Below are positions 1 to 10,147 of a stretch of DNA of 64,000 nucleotides, piece after piece. The stretch is from Cunninghamella blakesleeana (lineage: Eukaryota; Mucoromycota; Mucoromycetes; Mucorales; Cunninghamellaceae): the NCBI GenBank assembly GCA_017871115.1, contig JAFCIZ010000005.1, positions 1,116,001 to 1,180,000 on the forward strand, read 5' to 3'. The position numbers and the translations under genes are program-made. The stretch's first letter is position 1, and the number at the start of each line of letters is the position of its first letter. The notes beneath the pieces were generated by a model, which made no database searches, was not told where the DNA came from, and worked only from the letters and a program-made list of their open reading frames with translations.

Positions 1-1134
1 CATTGATAATCTTTTACTGTTTTATTATTTGTTTTTGAATTTATATTATGTATCTTCTTTGCGCCTTTATTTTTATTATTATCATTGTTTATGGATGAAT
101 TATCATAAATGGTATGAAGAGGTGATGGTAATGATGATGAAGCTGAATCAATGGATGATATACTCTCTAATATTGACTGTGGTTCTAAAATTAAAGAAGA
201 TACCGATACTACTGATGATGATACTTGAGTTGTACTATTTGAAGTGTTGCTATTATGTTGTTGGAAATCATCTAATTGAGGTATAGGAAGATCTAAACCG
301 GAATAATGTAACAAGTTTCTGAATATATTTATTTTTTATACATGAATTTTATATTTATATTGGCAAATATGTATGTATGTATATGTATGTATATATACCT
401 TCACGATTTTGTTGAATTACATCTAAAGATACATCTATTCATATAAAAAAAAATCATATATACGGATGTCAATTAGTTTTTGGTTTAAAAAAATCTCTAC
501 AGGATCATATTAATTATTCATATATTAATATGTACCTAATCCCCGTTGAGCGCAAGCTAATAAAGCTAAAGCTAAATTAAATTTTTCTTGGCTAATAAAT
601 TGTTGAGAATACAGTGAATTATAGCCTATCAAAGATATAATCTGATTAAAGTAAAAAATAAAAAAAATGAAAATGAAAAAATTTATATATATAGAATAAT
701 AAAGTTGCTGCATAAATAAATATATATATTTTTTTATTTCCTCTGTATATATTTTACCTTTTTAGAAGTAATAGTATCAATATATTTTTCCAAAAAAGAG
801 TTTAGAATCGATAAAGTAATATATTCTTGATGTTTGGTTATTAATAATTCTTGATACACTTGATTATATACACTTGGTAAATGAACATCCTCTACAAATA
901 TTAATAATAATAATATATATATATACATAAAGTTAAAAAATTCTTTGAATATTTTATATTTTTTAAAAACCTTTCTGTATATTTATTTATTTATTTACAC
1001 ATACGTAATATTAAATTAGTATCTAATGGCTGATACCAAGGATCTTGTGTTACTTGTTCAGTATATTCTATATTTAATGGTGTGGTAGTAAATTGAGCAT
1101 GAATATAGTCAAAGTCATCATTAAGGCTGTTCAT
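1..1134 (-). CDS. Mvp1/SNX8-like sorting nexin, N-terminal part (partial)
   Basis: This is the 5' part of a minus-strand gene that runs off the left edge. I placed the ATG at 1134-1132, which gives a protein starting MNSLNDDFD. Exons in reading order are 1134-1005, 891-758, 641-536, 434-399 and 292 to beyond 1. All have GT-AG borders and the phases agree at every junction. The joined protein has PWYQPLDTN, then LPSVYNQVYQELL, then ISLIGYNS and FNLALALLACAQRGLG, then an LPIPQLDDF segment and a Ser/Asn-rich stretch. From memory of filamentous-fungal Mvp1 (SNX8) proteins, this order (LP..YD...F, a small-helix region, EF.VALALIALAQ.G, then a linker before the PX domain) fits their EH-like N-terminal region. 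Those proteins sort cargo at endosomes with PX and BAR domains. Neither domain lies in this window, so the family call rests on the N-terminal region only. Confidence 0.55.
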
Positions 1135-1525
1135 ATTCACATTGAAAGGGAGAAAGAAAGAGAGCGGAGAAAACGAAGGGAAAAAAAGTGATAAAAAAAG
1201 GAAAGTGTACAATTTTTTAATAAGAAAAAAAAGTGACTATGTGGAATTATATTTTTAAAACTCAATACGCGATATAAATTTTTTTTTCTCGAGGGCGCGC
1301 CTTTTTTTTTCTTTTCTTTTTTTTTTTCACCTTTTTTCTTCTTTACTTTATATTTATAAAAAGGTTAGTTATATATGATTATAGTATAACAAAATAAAGT
1401 ATCATAAGTACTATCATAACATTAAATACTTTTATTAATTAAACATATATTCTTACTTTCTTTTCTTTTTATTTCATTTTTTTTATTTTTTTTAATAGTT
1501 ATACCTTAATAATAAACAATAAAAA
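1135..1525. promoter_or_regulatory. Divergent promoter between the sorting nexin gene and PCNA, with MCB/E2F-like sites
   Basis: The 391 bp between the two start codons is almost all A/T. Two GC clusters stand out: ACGCGA at 1266-1271 and GGGCGCGCC at 1293-1301. ACGCG is the core of the MCB element bound by MBF, and GGCGC-type sites are E2F/MBF-like. MBF/E2F control of S-phase genes including PCNA is well established in fungi and animals. Use of these sites here is inference. Long pyrimidine runs lie just upstream of the PCNA start, as in many fungal core promoters. Confidence 0.5.
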
Positions 1526-2776
1526 ATGCTTGAAGCCCGTCTCTCTGAAGCCAAATTATTAAAAGCTGTTTTAGAAGCCATCAAGGAACTTGTTTCTGAA
1601 TGTAACTTTGATTGTAATGATTCTGGTATTGCTTTACAAGCTATGGATAACTCTCATGTTGCTTTAGTTGCCATGATGTTAAGAGCTGATGGGTTTGATC
1701 CTTATCGTTGTGATCGTAACTTACCTTTGGGTATCAACTTGACTAGCTTAAATAAAATTTTAAAGTGTGCTCGTAATACTGATGTTACTACTTTGAAAGC
1801 CAATGATAACGGTGATGTCTTGAGTTTAGTTTTTGAAAGCAAAGGTAAAAATAAAAGAAAATTAAAGGGAGAGAAAAAGGGAAAGAATAAGGATAATAAT
1901 CTAATATAAATGGAAATAATAATATACAATAAAAAATATAAATACAGTAAAAAGGGCTTATAGTAAAACTAACATGTGTAACATTATTTACTTTTTCTAT
2001 TTATTTATTCCTTTAAAAAAACAATAGACAGTGATAAGATTAGTGAATATGATTTGAAATTAATGGATATTGATAGTGAACACTTGGGTATCCCTGAAAC
2101 TGAATATGATGTCGTCGTTAATATGTCCTCTGTAAGATTCCAAGAAACTGTTCGTGATTTACAACAAATTAGTGATTCAGGTAATTAAAAGTAAAACATT
2201 CTTTAAAAAATAATATATCTTTCTATACTTATATATAACTTATGGCACCTATTATTATTATTGCTATGTTTTTAGTTACCATTGAATGTACCAAAGATGG
2301 TATTAAATTCTCTTGTGAAGGTGAAGTTGGTAAAGGTGGAATTACTTTAAAATCAAACAGTGGCAATGTAGATAGTGTAAGTGATACAATCTATTTTACT
2401 ATTTTTTATTTAACCGATTGTATACTGAAAAATATATATATGCATTTATTATATAGGAAGAAGAAGTTACCAAGATTGAACTCAAGTCTAATGTCGCTAT
2501 GACCTTCTCTATTAAATATCTTGTCAACTTTACAAAAGCCACACCATTATCCAGTCGTGTTAGTTTACATCTTTCCAATGAAGTTCCTTTATTAGTAGAA
2601 TATAAACTTGGTGATTTAGGCCATGTCCGTTATTACTTGGTAAGTTGTATTAAAATAATGGATCTATATTTATGTATCATTGATAAAACTAATCATCTAT
2701 GTTTTGTTTTATTATTTTGATTATTACTATTATTTATTTTTTATATCTATAGGCTCCTAAAATTGGCGAAGAATAA
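1526..2776 (+). CDS. PCNA: Proliferating cell nuclear antigen (DNA sliding clamp)
   Basis: Five exons, 1526-1844, 2028-2180, 2276-2376, 2457-2639 and 2753-2776, join in phase to 259 codons plus a stop, the usual PCNA length (about 258-261 aa). The protein starts [19 protein letters not shown], has the family segment [16 protein letters not shown] near residues 38-53, and continues with [17 protein letters not shown], the interdomain region, and a C-terminal [13 protein letters not shown] ... [15 protein letters not shown] before APKIGEE. PCNA forms a homotrimeric ring that tethers DNA polymerases delta and epsilon and binds PIP-box partners in replication and repair. Introns are 80-183 bp, with GTAA-type donors and TAG acceptors. 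The gene is divergent from the sorting nexin gene and has MCB/E2F-like sites upstream. All conserved blocks are present and nothing looks broken. Confidence 0.97.
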
Positions 2777-4007
2777 ATGTAAATTAATATATACATATAT
2801 ATATACACACATCATCTTTTTCTTCATAGCTCATATATATAAATAAAATGAAACAACTAACTATATATATATATTGATAACTTTGTTTTGATATGGATAT
2901 AAAAAATGACAATAATACTACTCTTTTAACTTTTATTTTTTTATACAATTATGAACATTTTATTATATAAATAAACAACCCTAGAATTAATTGATCAATG
3001 GTTATTAAGCATGTTTATATATTATTTAAAATATTCTAAAATTTAAACAATGTAATTAATGGAAAAAATACATACATTTACCTAAAAATAAATAGGCATA
3101 AATACTTTGATCTTGTTACGTTTTTGAGTGAATATATATACATAATCATAAACACCTATTAATTGTTATTATTATTATTAAAAATTATAAATTGTAATAA
3201 TAGAACAAGTTATATTGATACGTAATTATTGCGATGGATTAAAACTGATTAAGCCATATTTCTATTATCAATATATTCATTGCCTTGGCCGTAATCTTCA
3301 TTTTAAAAAAAGATACCAAGGTATTAAAGAAACAAAAAGGCTCTAAATAAAGGTAACGAATAAAATTTTCACTAAAAAGAGATAAAAAATATTTTGAAAA
3401 ACTACTTTTATCCGAAACGTGTATGAATGGTATATTCAAATTGATAGTGATTACGATAAATTATATAGATACTGTTTAAAATTGATTTGAATATTCAAAA
3501 ATTTCATTTTTATTGTATTTTTATTGTTGCTTAACGTATGATTAAACAAGTAATCATGATGAAACTCTTTCAGTTACTGGAAAGGAATGCAAACTTTTTC
3601 ATCTATATGCACAGTGCTCAAACTTGTTAATTTTTTCTATTTTCATCTCAACTATAATATAATTTTTAATAATATGAACACTATGGTGTTTATTTTATTT
3701 TATTTTATTTTTCTAGTCTGTTTTCTGTAATGGATTTATTAGGCATTTATAAAGTTAGCTTTCCATCCAAAATTCTGTCAAAAAATTAAGTTTTGTTTTA
3801 ATATAAACAGGTTAAAAACTTTTTTTTCTCTTTTTATTTTTCTTTATTTTTTCAAATTTTAAATAATATTTTGTATAAGAAATATTTCGTTTTGCTTTAT
3901 AATAATTTCCTAATTGGAGCCATTTATTTTATTTTATTTACTTTATTATTGCCCTTTTTATATAATAGTCTATCCCTCTGACTTTAAAATGTAAATGCAT
4001 ATGCTTC
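2777..4007. other. AT-rich intergenic stretch
   Basis: I see no gene here. It contains poly-T runs and a 66-codon minus-strand open frame (3239-3439) with no recognisable motif, which I do not support as a gene. Confidence 0.6.
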
Positions 4008-4720
4008 AGAGTAAGTCTATGCGCAGTAAGAAATCCATTCAAGTGTATTTTACTAATAAAAACTGAAGTCGGTATTTTAAAACAGAGAGTTCGGATTTTA
4101 AAAATTATTAAGCTTTGACATTATTTTGAGTCAGTAGTAATAATAGCGCAACATTGTCAACAAAAACGTATATTATAATGTTGTGCCAATAATTATAAAA
4201 ATAATATAACACTAATATAGATACATACAATATGATTGTGAGTTATAATGTAGACAAATAAAATAAAGTCATAATATAAAATCTAAAATGGTTTTTTTAA
4301 TGGAAAATAAAAACTAGTATATTTCAAATGAGATTTTCAAATCTAAACAAATCTCGTATTTAAAAGAAGTTTTATTAGTTGGTGATTATTGTCATTATAA
4401 TCTATGGTATTATATATAATATTAATTTTTCGCAATTAACTACTGATGTCTTTTTAAAACCTGTTGAATTTTATTCTTCTGTTGAACAACTTTTTTTCCC
4501 CTCTGATTGAATACAATTATAAAACGAAACCCTCTATTATTTTGTTACACTCTTCCAAGCATATTGTTTCTGTGAAACTCAAGCCTAGAGTGAAGTATGA
4601 TCGATCAGAGTTGTATCCCGTATATGAACCAACTTGTTATAAACAGGTTTATTTAATTGTGCTAAATTCTACAAATATAAATAAACAATCTTTGGGAATA
4701 TAGAAATCAAAAAAAAAACC
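4008..4720 (+). repeat. Dispersed repeat, copy 1 (about 700 bp, ends in an A-run)
   Basis: This segment is closely similar to 38105-38810 in the same orientation, and part of it matches 39240-39475 inverted. Shared landmarks include CTATGCGC near the start, a GAGTCAGTAGT motif, ATGATTGTGAGTTATAATG, and a frame encoding LLHSSKHIVSVKLKPR. Both full copies end in GAATATAGA followed by a run of A (10 here, about 20 in copy 2). A 3' A-run suggests a retroposed (SINE- or LINE-like) origin. That is inference: I see no RT domain and no clear target duplication. Confidence 0.7.
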
Positions 4721-5255
4721 CCCATCTATCTTACTAGATAATTTATTGAATTATCCAATATATATATACGCATATGAAGCCTATTTGATAATTTTTAAAA
4801 CACAACGCTTGTAATAAATAATATAATATCACTATTGTATTTAAAAACTGAATTTTATATCTTTTTTTTAAAAAAAAAGTATAATATTTTCGGAATTAAA
4901 ATTCCGACAAAAGACCTGGTTGATTTCCACTTGCATAGGCTGTTACTCTTTGGAAGAGAGTTTCGGACTTTATATTTCTTTCTATTTTGTGAAATTGTTG
5001 ATTTAAAGCTCCATTTTATTTTTCTTTCTTCCCTAACCAACTCCATATTTTTATTTTTTTTTTCATTATTTCAGTAGTAGATTTATTAAATAGATCTTTT
5101 ATAATATTATTATTTTTAAATAAATTATTATTTTCTTCTTCAATAATAATTTTAACATTCAAAATGTTGCTTACATTCAATCTAATATCCATTAATTACT
5201 TGCAAATATAGGTACTTCTATTATTAATTATTTCATTCCTAGCCTAATAAAAAAG

Positions 5256-5328
5256 GGACGCTTGGCGAAATGGATATCGCGTCAGACTTCGGATCTGAAG
5301 GTTTAGGGTTCGAGTCCCTAAGTGTTCG
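5256..5328 (+). tRNA. tRNA-Arg (anticodon TCG)
   Basis: All arms fold. The acceptor stem is GGACGCT with AGTGTTC (two G-T pairs), discriminator G. The D stem is GCGA/TCGC. The anticodon stem is TCAGA/TCTGA with loop CTTCGGA, which gives anticodon TCG. The T stem is TAGGG/CCCTA with loop TTCGAGT. The sequence resembles known eukaryotic tRNA-Arg(UCG) genes in the D and anticodon arms. There is no intron. A T7 run starts four bases after the tRNA end, as expected for RNA polymerase III termination. LTR-related sequence begins about ten bases further on. Confidence 0.95.
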
Positions 5329-5339
5329 TATTTTTTTGC

Positions 5340-5410
5340 GTTTTTTGTTAAAAGATTTGTTTTTTTGAAATGAGGAATATGTAATTTTAGTTATATTTGA
5401 AGTTGCTATG
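5340..5410 (-). repeat. Truncated older LTR fragments next to the tRNA gene
   Basis: Positions 5340-5400 resemble the outer region of the element 3-type LTR (AAGATTTGTTTTTTTGAAATGAGGAAT). Positions 5404-5410 (TGCTATG) look like the start of a second LTR whose remainder is at 30001-30170, on the other side of element 3. These are relics of insertions older than the nest. Orientation is inferred from similarity to the intact LTRs. Confidence 0.6.
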
Positions 5411-5461
5411 TGTTATGTGGGTTTTTGGTTAAGATTTATTTTTGAAATGAGGAATGAGTAT

Positions 5462-6096
5462 TGTTGTGTAAATTTTTGGTTGTTTGAAAAATAGAATTTC
5501 CTTTTATAGTTTTGGAAAGTAGATAGTTTTATAGTTTAGTTTAGTTGTCAGTGAGCACCAGTATCTTGTTTTATAAGTAGATACAACTTAGTTTAGATTG
5601 ATAGTTTAAAATAAAAATAAAATAATAAAATAAAATAAAATAAATTATATAATTGGATAAAGATCAACAATTATATAGACAAAATAATAAAATTAAAATA
5701 AAATAAATATAATATCGGATAAAGATCAACGATTATTATAATAATATAATATAAAATAATATTGGATAGTAATCAACAATATTAATATAAAGTAAATATA
5801 ATCTTTAGCTAAAAAGATGAGTTAAGAGAATTTAATATATATAAATCTTTATTTCAAATTAACTGATTTTTTAAAAATAAAAATAAAAATGTCGAGTATT
5901 TATACTATTTTTTAGAAATAAGGTTTGACTTTTTATCTTCTGAGAGAAGGTAAAAGTATAGAACTTTTTATCTTCCAAGAGAAAGTAAAAGTAATATATA
6001 AACTTTTTATCTTCCCATGAAAGGTAAAAGTATAAAATAAGGTTTAAAATTTAAACACCGTTTTTGAAGTGATCCAAACGAATCCACTTCATAACA
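5462..6096 (-). repeat. LTR of element 1 (3' LTR in element sense), 635 bp
   Basis: In element sense it starts TGTTATGAAG and ends ACACAACA. On the plus strand, positions 5549-5560 read CAGTGAGCACCA, identical to the primer-binding-site core, followed by CTTGTTTTATAAG, which holds a TATA box (TTATAAAAC in element sense). U3 contains three hairpin-forming repeats (5925-6033). The last 46 bases of the accessory ORF lie inside it. Confidence 0.95.
5925..6033. repeat. Three hairpin-forming tandem repeats in U3 of element 1
   Basis: Three units of roughly 35 bp each have the form CTTTTTATCTTC, a short spacer, then a purine arm ending GTAAAAGTA. Each unit is an imperfect inverted repeat. The same array is in the other LTR at about 11913-12021. 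Elements 2 and 3 have unrelated 15-bp repeats at the same place in U3, so repeats here may serve as enhancer-like sites (inference). Confidence 0.8.
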
Positions 6097-6668
6097 TCAT
6101 CCCACCAGGAATGAGATGGACCTCCATCTTTTCTTGTCCACTTGTCTTTGGCATTCGTCTTTTTGATAATTTCATTTTTGAAATCTTGATACCCAAGACC
6201 TTGAAATAATTCTTCCAATATCTTCCTTCTTTTCCCATAATAAATTTTCTTTTCAGAAAGCGTGCTTGGTTTTTTGAGCGTTTCATGGATATATTGCAAG
6301 GCATCAGGAATGATAATATTGTCTAACAAATTTTCCTTTTTCCATTTGTTGTCCAATTCAGCGATACAAAGGTTAACAAACTTATTAAAATTGTTCTTGA
6401 TTTGTATTTTTAAATGGTCTTCCATCGTAAAATCATTATTTAACCATAGCATCATTTCAGGCGTGAAGATACTATTCATTATTTGCATATCACCATTTGG
6501 CATGGAAGTATCGCTATTGTTTATTTCCATATTAAGAAGATTATCAATATCTTGTTTCAAAAATTCATTTAAGAAATCTTGATTCGTATCCATAGCTTCG
6601 GCCATATATCCAGAATCACAATCCATGGTTTCGAGGTTTAAATCAAAGATATTTGAGAGAGTGTTCAT
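6051..6668 (-). CDS. Accessory ORF of element 1, unknown function
   Basis: 205 aa from an ATG at 6668. The N-terminal 100 residues are acidic and Asn/Met-rich. The C-terminal 85 residues match the accessory ORFs of elements 2 and 3: IPDALQYIHETLKKP, then Y..KRRKILEELFQGLG, then KDKW and DGGPS. I recognise no named domain, signal peptide, membrane segment or zinc motif. The frame crosses the putative polypurine tract and ends 46 bases inside the 3' LTR. It is kept open in an element that has lost integrase, which suggests it is useful for propagation (inference). It could be a regulator, an RNA- or DNA-binding protein, or a host-interaction factor. Nothing in the sequence decides. Confidence 0.75.
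   Translation of the reverse strand: MNTLSNIFDLNLETMDCDSGYMAEAMDTNQDFLNEFLKQDIDNLLNMEINNSDTSMPNGDMQIMNSIFTPEMMLWLNNDFTMEDHLKIQIKNNFNKFVNLCIAELDNKWKKENLLDNIIIPDALQYIHETLKKPSTLSEKKIYYGKRRKILEELFQGLGYQDFKNEIIKKTNAKDKWTRKDGGPSHSWWDDVMKWIRLDHFKNGV
6114..6129 (-). promoter_or_regulatory. Conserved hairpin next to the 3' LTR, element 1
   Basis: In element sense AGATGG, loop AGGT, CCATCT forms a 6-bp stem, 17 bases before the 3' LTR. A G-rich tract (GGTGGGATGA) lies between and is the likely polypurine primer for plus-strand DNA. Elements 2 and 3 have equivalent hairpins at 18 and 16 bases. Confidence 0.5.
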
Positions 6669-6901
6669 GTTGAAGAGATAAAAGTTATTATTATTGTTTA
6701 TAATTTTTTTTTTTTTTTTTAAAATTTTCCTTATTTATAGTTTTTTTTTTTTCGGAAGTTCAATATAAGTATAAAATAATATATTATTTTTTTTTTTTTG
6801 TATTTTCTTTTTCCCATAAAAAAGAATTTTTTTTTTTTTTTTTTTGTTTTTGTTTTTTTTTTTTTTATATATATGTATTTATATTTATGCATTTTGTTAT
6901 T

Positions 6902-9900
6902 TTAGTAGCCTAGCCTTGAAAGAAAATCAGCAGCTTCTTGTTTTCTTCCAGCTCTATATTTGATTTCAAATTCATAATCGGCTAAATATGTGATCCATCT
7001 TGCAACAATTCCTGTAACTTTTGGCGATTCAATTAACCATCTTAAAGGCGAATGATCAGATATAACAGTAAACTTCTTTCCCAATAAATACGGTCTGAAT
7101 ATTTGTAAACTCCATACCAAAGCAAGACATTCTAATTTAGTAGCACCATAATTTAATTCACTATTCTTCAATCCTCTACTGGCAAATATTATTGGATGTT
7201 CACGACCATCGTCATCTAGTTGTGTTAATATAGAACCTAGTCCTAGTTGTGAAGCATCGCATACAACAATGAATGGTTTATCAAAATCAGGTCTTCTTAA
7301 TATTGGAGCATTGATTAGATTTTCCTTTAATTTTTCAAAAGCTTTTGTTGTATCTTCTGTCCATGGTATTCTCTTTTTGGTTTTTGTTTGATCATGTAAT
7401 GGCCTAGCAGTAGCAGCAAATCCTTTTACAAATCTTCTGTAATATGAAGTTAAACCTAAAAAGCCTCTAACTTGTTTAATTGTTTTTGGTATTGGATAAT
7501 CTTTAACTTTTGCAATTTTATCTGGATCAGTCTTGATTCCTTCAGCAGTTATTATGTAGCCTAAAAATTTTAATTCATCTTTAAAGAATATACACTTTTC
7601 AATATTAAACACCAATCCACCTCTTCTAGTGTATTCGAATAATCTTTCCAAGTCAATTAGGTGTTGATCCAAGTTTTTAGAATGTACATTAAGATCATCA
7701 ATAAATGCAACTAGATTACTATGCAGCAAATCTTTATAACAGATATCAATTAATCTTTGGAAAGTAGCAGGACTATTCACCAATCCCATTGGCAGCATTT
7801 CATATTGATAAGTACCAAATTTAGTTGTAAAGCCAGTTAATTCTTTACTTGATTCTTTTAATGGAACTTGATGGAAACCAGATCTTAAATCCAAAGCAGA
7901 AAATATTTTTGATTTTCCAAGTTCGTCAATTAAATCATCAATACGTGGTAGTGGATATGAATCAACTTTTGTATGTGTATTCAGTTTACGATAGTCAACT
8001 ACCATACGATATTCACCATTCTTCTTTTTGACTAAAATAATTGGTGCAGTAAAAGGAGAATTTGAAGGTTTTATAATTCCCAATTCACAAAGACGGTCTA
8101 ATTCATTCTTCAAATATTCTTGTTCACTTGGTCCCAATCTATATGGTCTGTGTCTGATAGGTAATGTATTTTCTTTTAATATTATTTCGTGTTCTATTAA
8201 TGTAGTTTTTCCCATTTTATCATTATTCCAATCAAAGATATCTTGATAATGGTGTATTAATTTATAAAATTTCTTTTTATATTCTTCAGGTATATCACCC
8301 ATTTGGATTTTTCCTTTTATATTAGGATCAAGTATAATTTCTTCAGTATCATCTTCCAGCAGCGAAGGTGGTAAATCTCTATAGTGGTCTTCAAAATCAT
8401 AACCAGTATATTCGACATATGGATCCTTTTGTATTGGAAATTGTTTCCTATTTATGAATTCACCTAGTATATTGTTTGGCGGTATTTCCATCATGTCTTC
8501 AGTTTTATTTATAATTTCCAAGATTACATCAAAGTCTTCATGCTTGTCCAAAAATTCGTCAAGACGTTTGAAATATGGAACAATTATATTTTCATCAATA
8601 GCATAATTGATTTGACAAATATGATAAGGTGGTATTGATAAACCAGTACTTCCACTTAATATCATCATAGTACCTTCATCTTTGTTTGGACGTGTTTGTA
8701 TTACTGGACTTTTTTCATGATCATCCATTAGATAAAAGTCTTCATCATCTTGTACAGCATCTTCTTCATTACTATAAGTGGATTCTTCATCATCAATTGA
8801 ATCTTCATCATTAGAATCAGTATCATCTTCAGATTCACTAGTATTAGACAAATTTTCAGCTACTTCTTCACCTTGTGGCTGTTCCAATTCGTATTTAACA
8901 TTTGTAACACGTTGATATGTATATGGACGTTCATTTGTTTTTATATATGTGATTGGAATTTCTTGTGTACGACGTTTATAAGTCACCTTTAAAGTACCTA
9001 TTTTAAAGTTAATTACTGCTTGTGCATGATCCAACCAACTAGTACCTAACACTATATGTTGTGGACACTTTGGTAATACTTCAACATCAATTGGTATAGT
9101 TAACCCTTCACCAACAGTAATAGGAACATCATGAATTACACCTAGTGCAGGTTGTTTAGTACCATTTCCCATTACAAAAATACTTGTAGATGGTGCATCA
9201 ATTTCTAGATCTAATGATTTCATCATTGCCCTGGACATACAAGCTCTTGCAGCTCCACAATCAATTAATCCAGTAACTTTTACATCATTCACCATTATAT
9301 CGGCATATGCAGCAGTAGTTACAACATCACTATTATCAATAGAATTTAGCTGTACATCTTTTTCCTTACCTTTATCAACTGGTCTTTTTATTCTTGATTG
9401 TCTACAAGCTGTAATCAATTCTCTTCTTAATGGAGCGGATATAGTTATAAGATCTCCAACATTAATATTAGCTTTTTGATGTAATATATCTTCAGAAATA
9501 TTATAATTTATTGGTAATGGTTGTGATTTCCTTTTTGGTGTCTTCTTCCTTTTATCAACAGGTGGTTCTTGAATGGATACTTTTTTCCTTTTATCATTTA
9601 TTACTTGTACTTCTTCCATCATATCATTATTATTTGATTTAGAAGGTTCAGTTACATCTTGATTTGGATGCTGTGAAAATACGTTTTGGAAAAATGGATT
9701 ATTTTGTGGTGGAACATGTGTATGATCACGAATATCTTGTTGTACTTGTTGTGGAATAGATTTTGTAGCAGCTGCTGATGTACTTGGTTTTTCTATAGTC
9801 TTCCTTGTACGTGGTTTTCTTATTGCTTTTTCAACAACTGGTGGTTTTGGATTTGCAGCAACATTAAAATCACAATCATTGATTTCTTGATCACTATCTA

Positions 9901-10140
9901 ATATATTTTGAAGATAATAATGATTTTGTGCTGATAAATAATCATTATGGTTGTCCATTATGTTATGTGGAACGTAAGTATTGGGATTATAATTTCGTGT
10001 ATTTAAGTTGTCATTATTTGGTGTATTATAGTTGTGATATTTATTAATATTATTTTCTTGATATAGTTGATTATTATTTGGATGGATGGATTTTGTAATA
10101 GGGATTTCCAATTGACCATCTGTAACAATTGCCCTATTTA
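6902..10140 (-). CDS. pol: Pol (protease, reverse transcriptase, RNase H) of element 1, read by -1 frameshift
   Basis: The pol frame is open for about 1,080 codons. Its upstream part has no ATG, so it is expected as a Gag-Pol fusion through the slippery site at 10141-10147. In order it has a basic, Asn-rich N-terminus, an aspartic protease (LIDCGAARACMS near residue 283, then IVLGTSWL), an RT with YRMVVDYRKLN, LPMGLVNSPATFQR and the catalytic FIDD near residue 803, and RNase H with VVCDAS, the LECLALVW acidic residue and SDHSPL. It ends AADFLSRLGY. The protease triad reads D-C-G, where elements 2 and 3 have the normal D-S-G. No integrase follows, although Ty3/gypsy polyproteins normally continue into one. 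A Ty3/gypsy assignment fits the RT and RNase H motifs. Copia and DIRS do not fit. Confidence 0.93.
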
Positions 10141-10147
10141 GTTTTTT
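10100..10147 (-). promoter_or_regulatory. Predicted -1 ribosomal frameshift signal, element 1
   Basis: In element sense the gag frame ends A AAA AAC TAA, and the heptamer is at 10147-10141. Five bases later comes AGGG-CAATTG, an 11-base loop, CAATTG, a 5-base bulge and CCCT, a two-part stem. Slipping back one base opens the pol frame (AAA AAA CTA). Heptamer, 5-base spacer and stem are the known parts of -1 frameshift sites. All three elements have the same layout with different loop bases. Confidence 0.85.

Noticed and set aside
4464..4703. 79-codon ORF, similar to the ORF at 38549-38770
   Set aside because: Similarity comes from the shared dispersed repeat. The protein ends differ and there is no domain, so I do not call a gene.
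5256..5328. This tRNA-Arg as primer for the elements
   Set aside because: Its 3' end (AGTGTTCG plus CCA) does not match the PBS, which requires AGTGAGCACCA.
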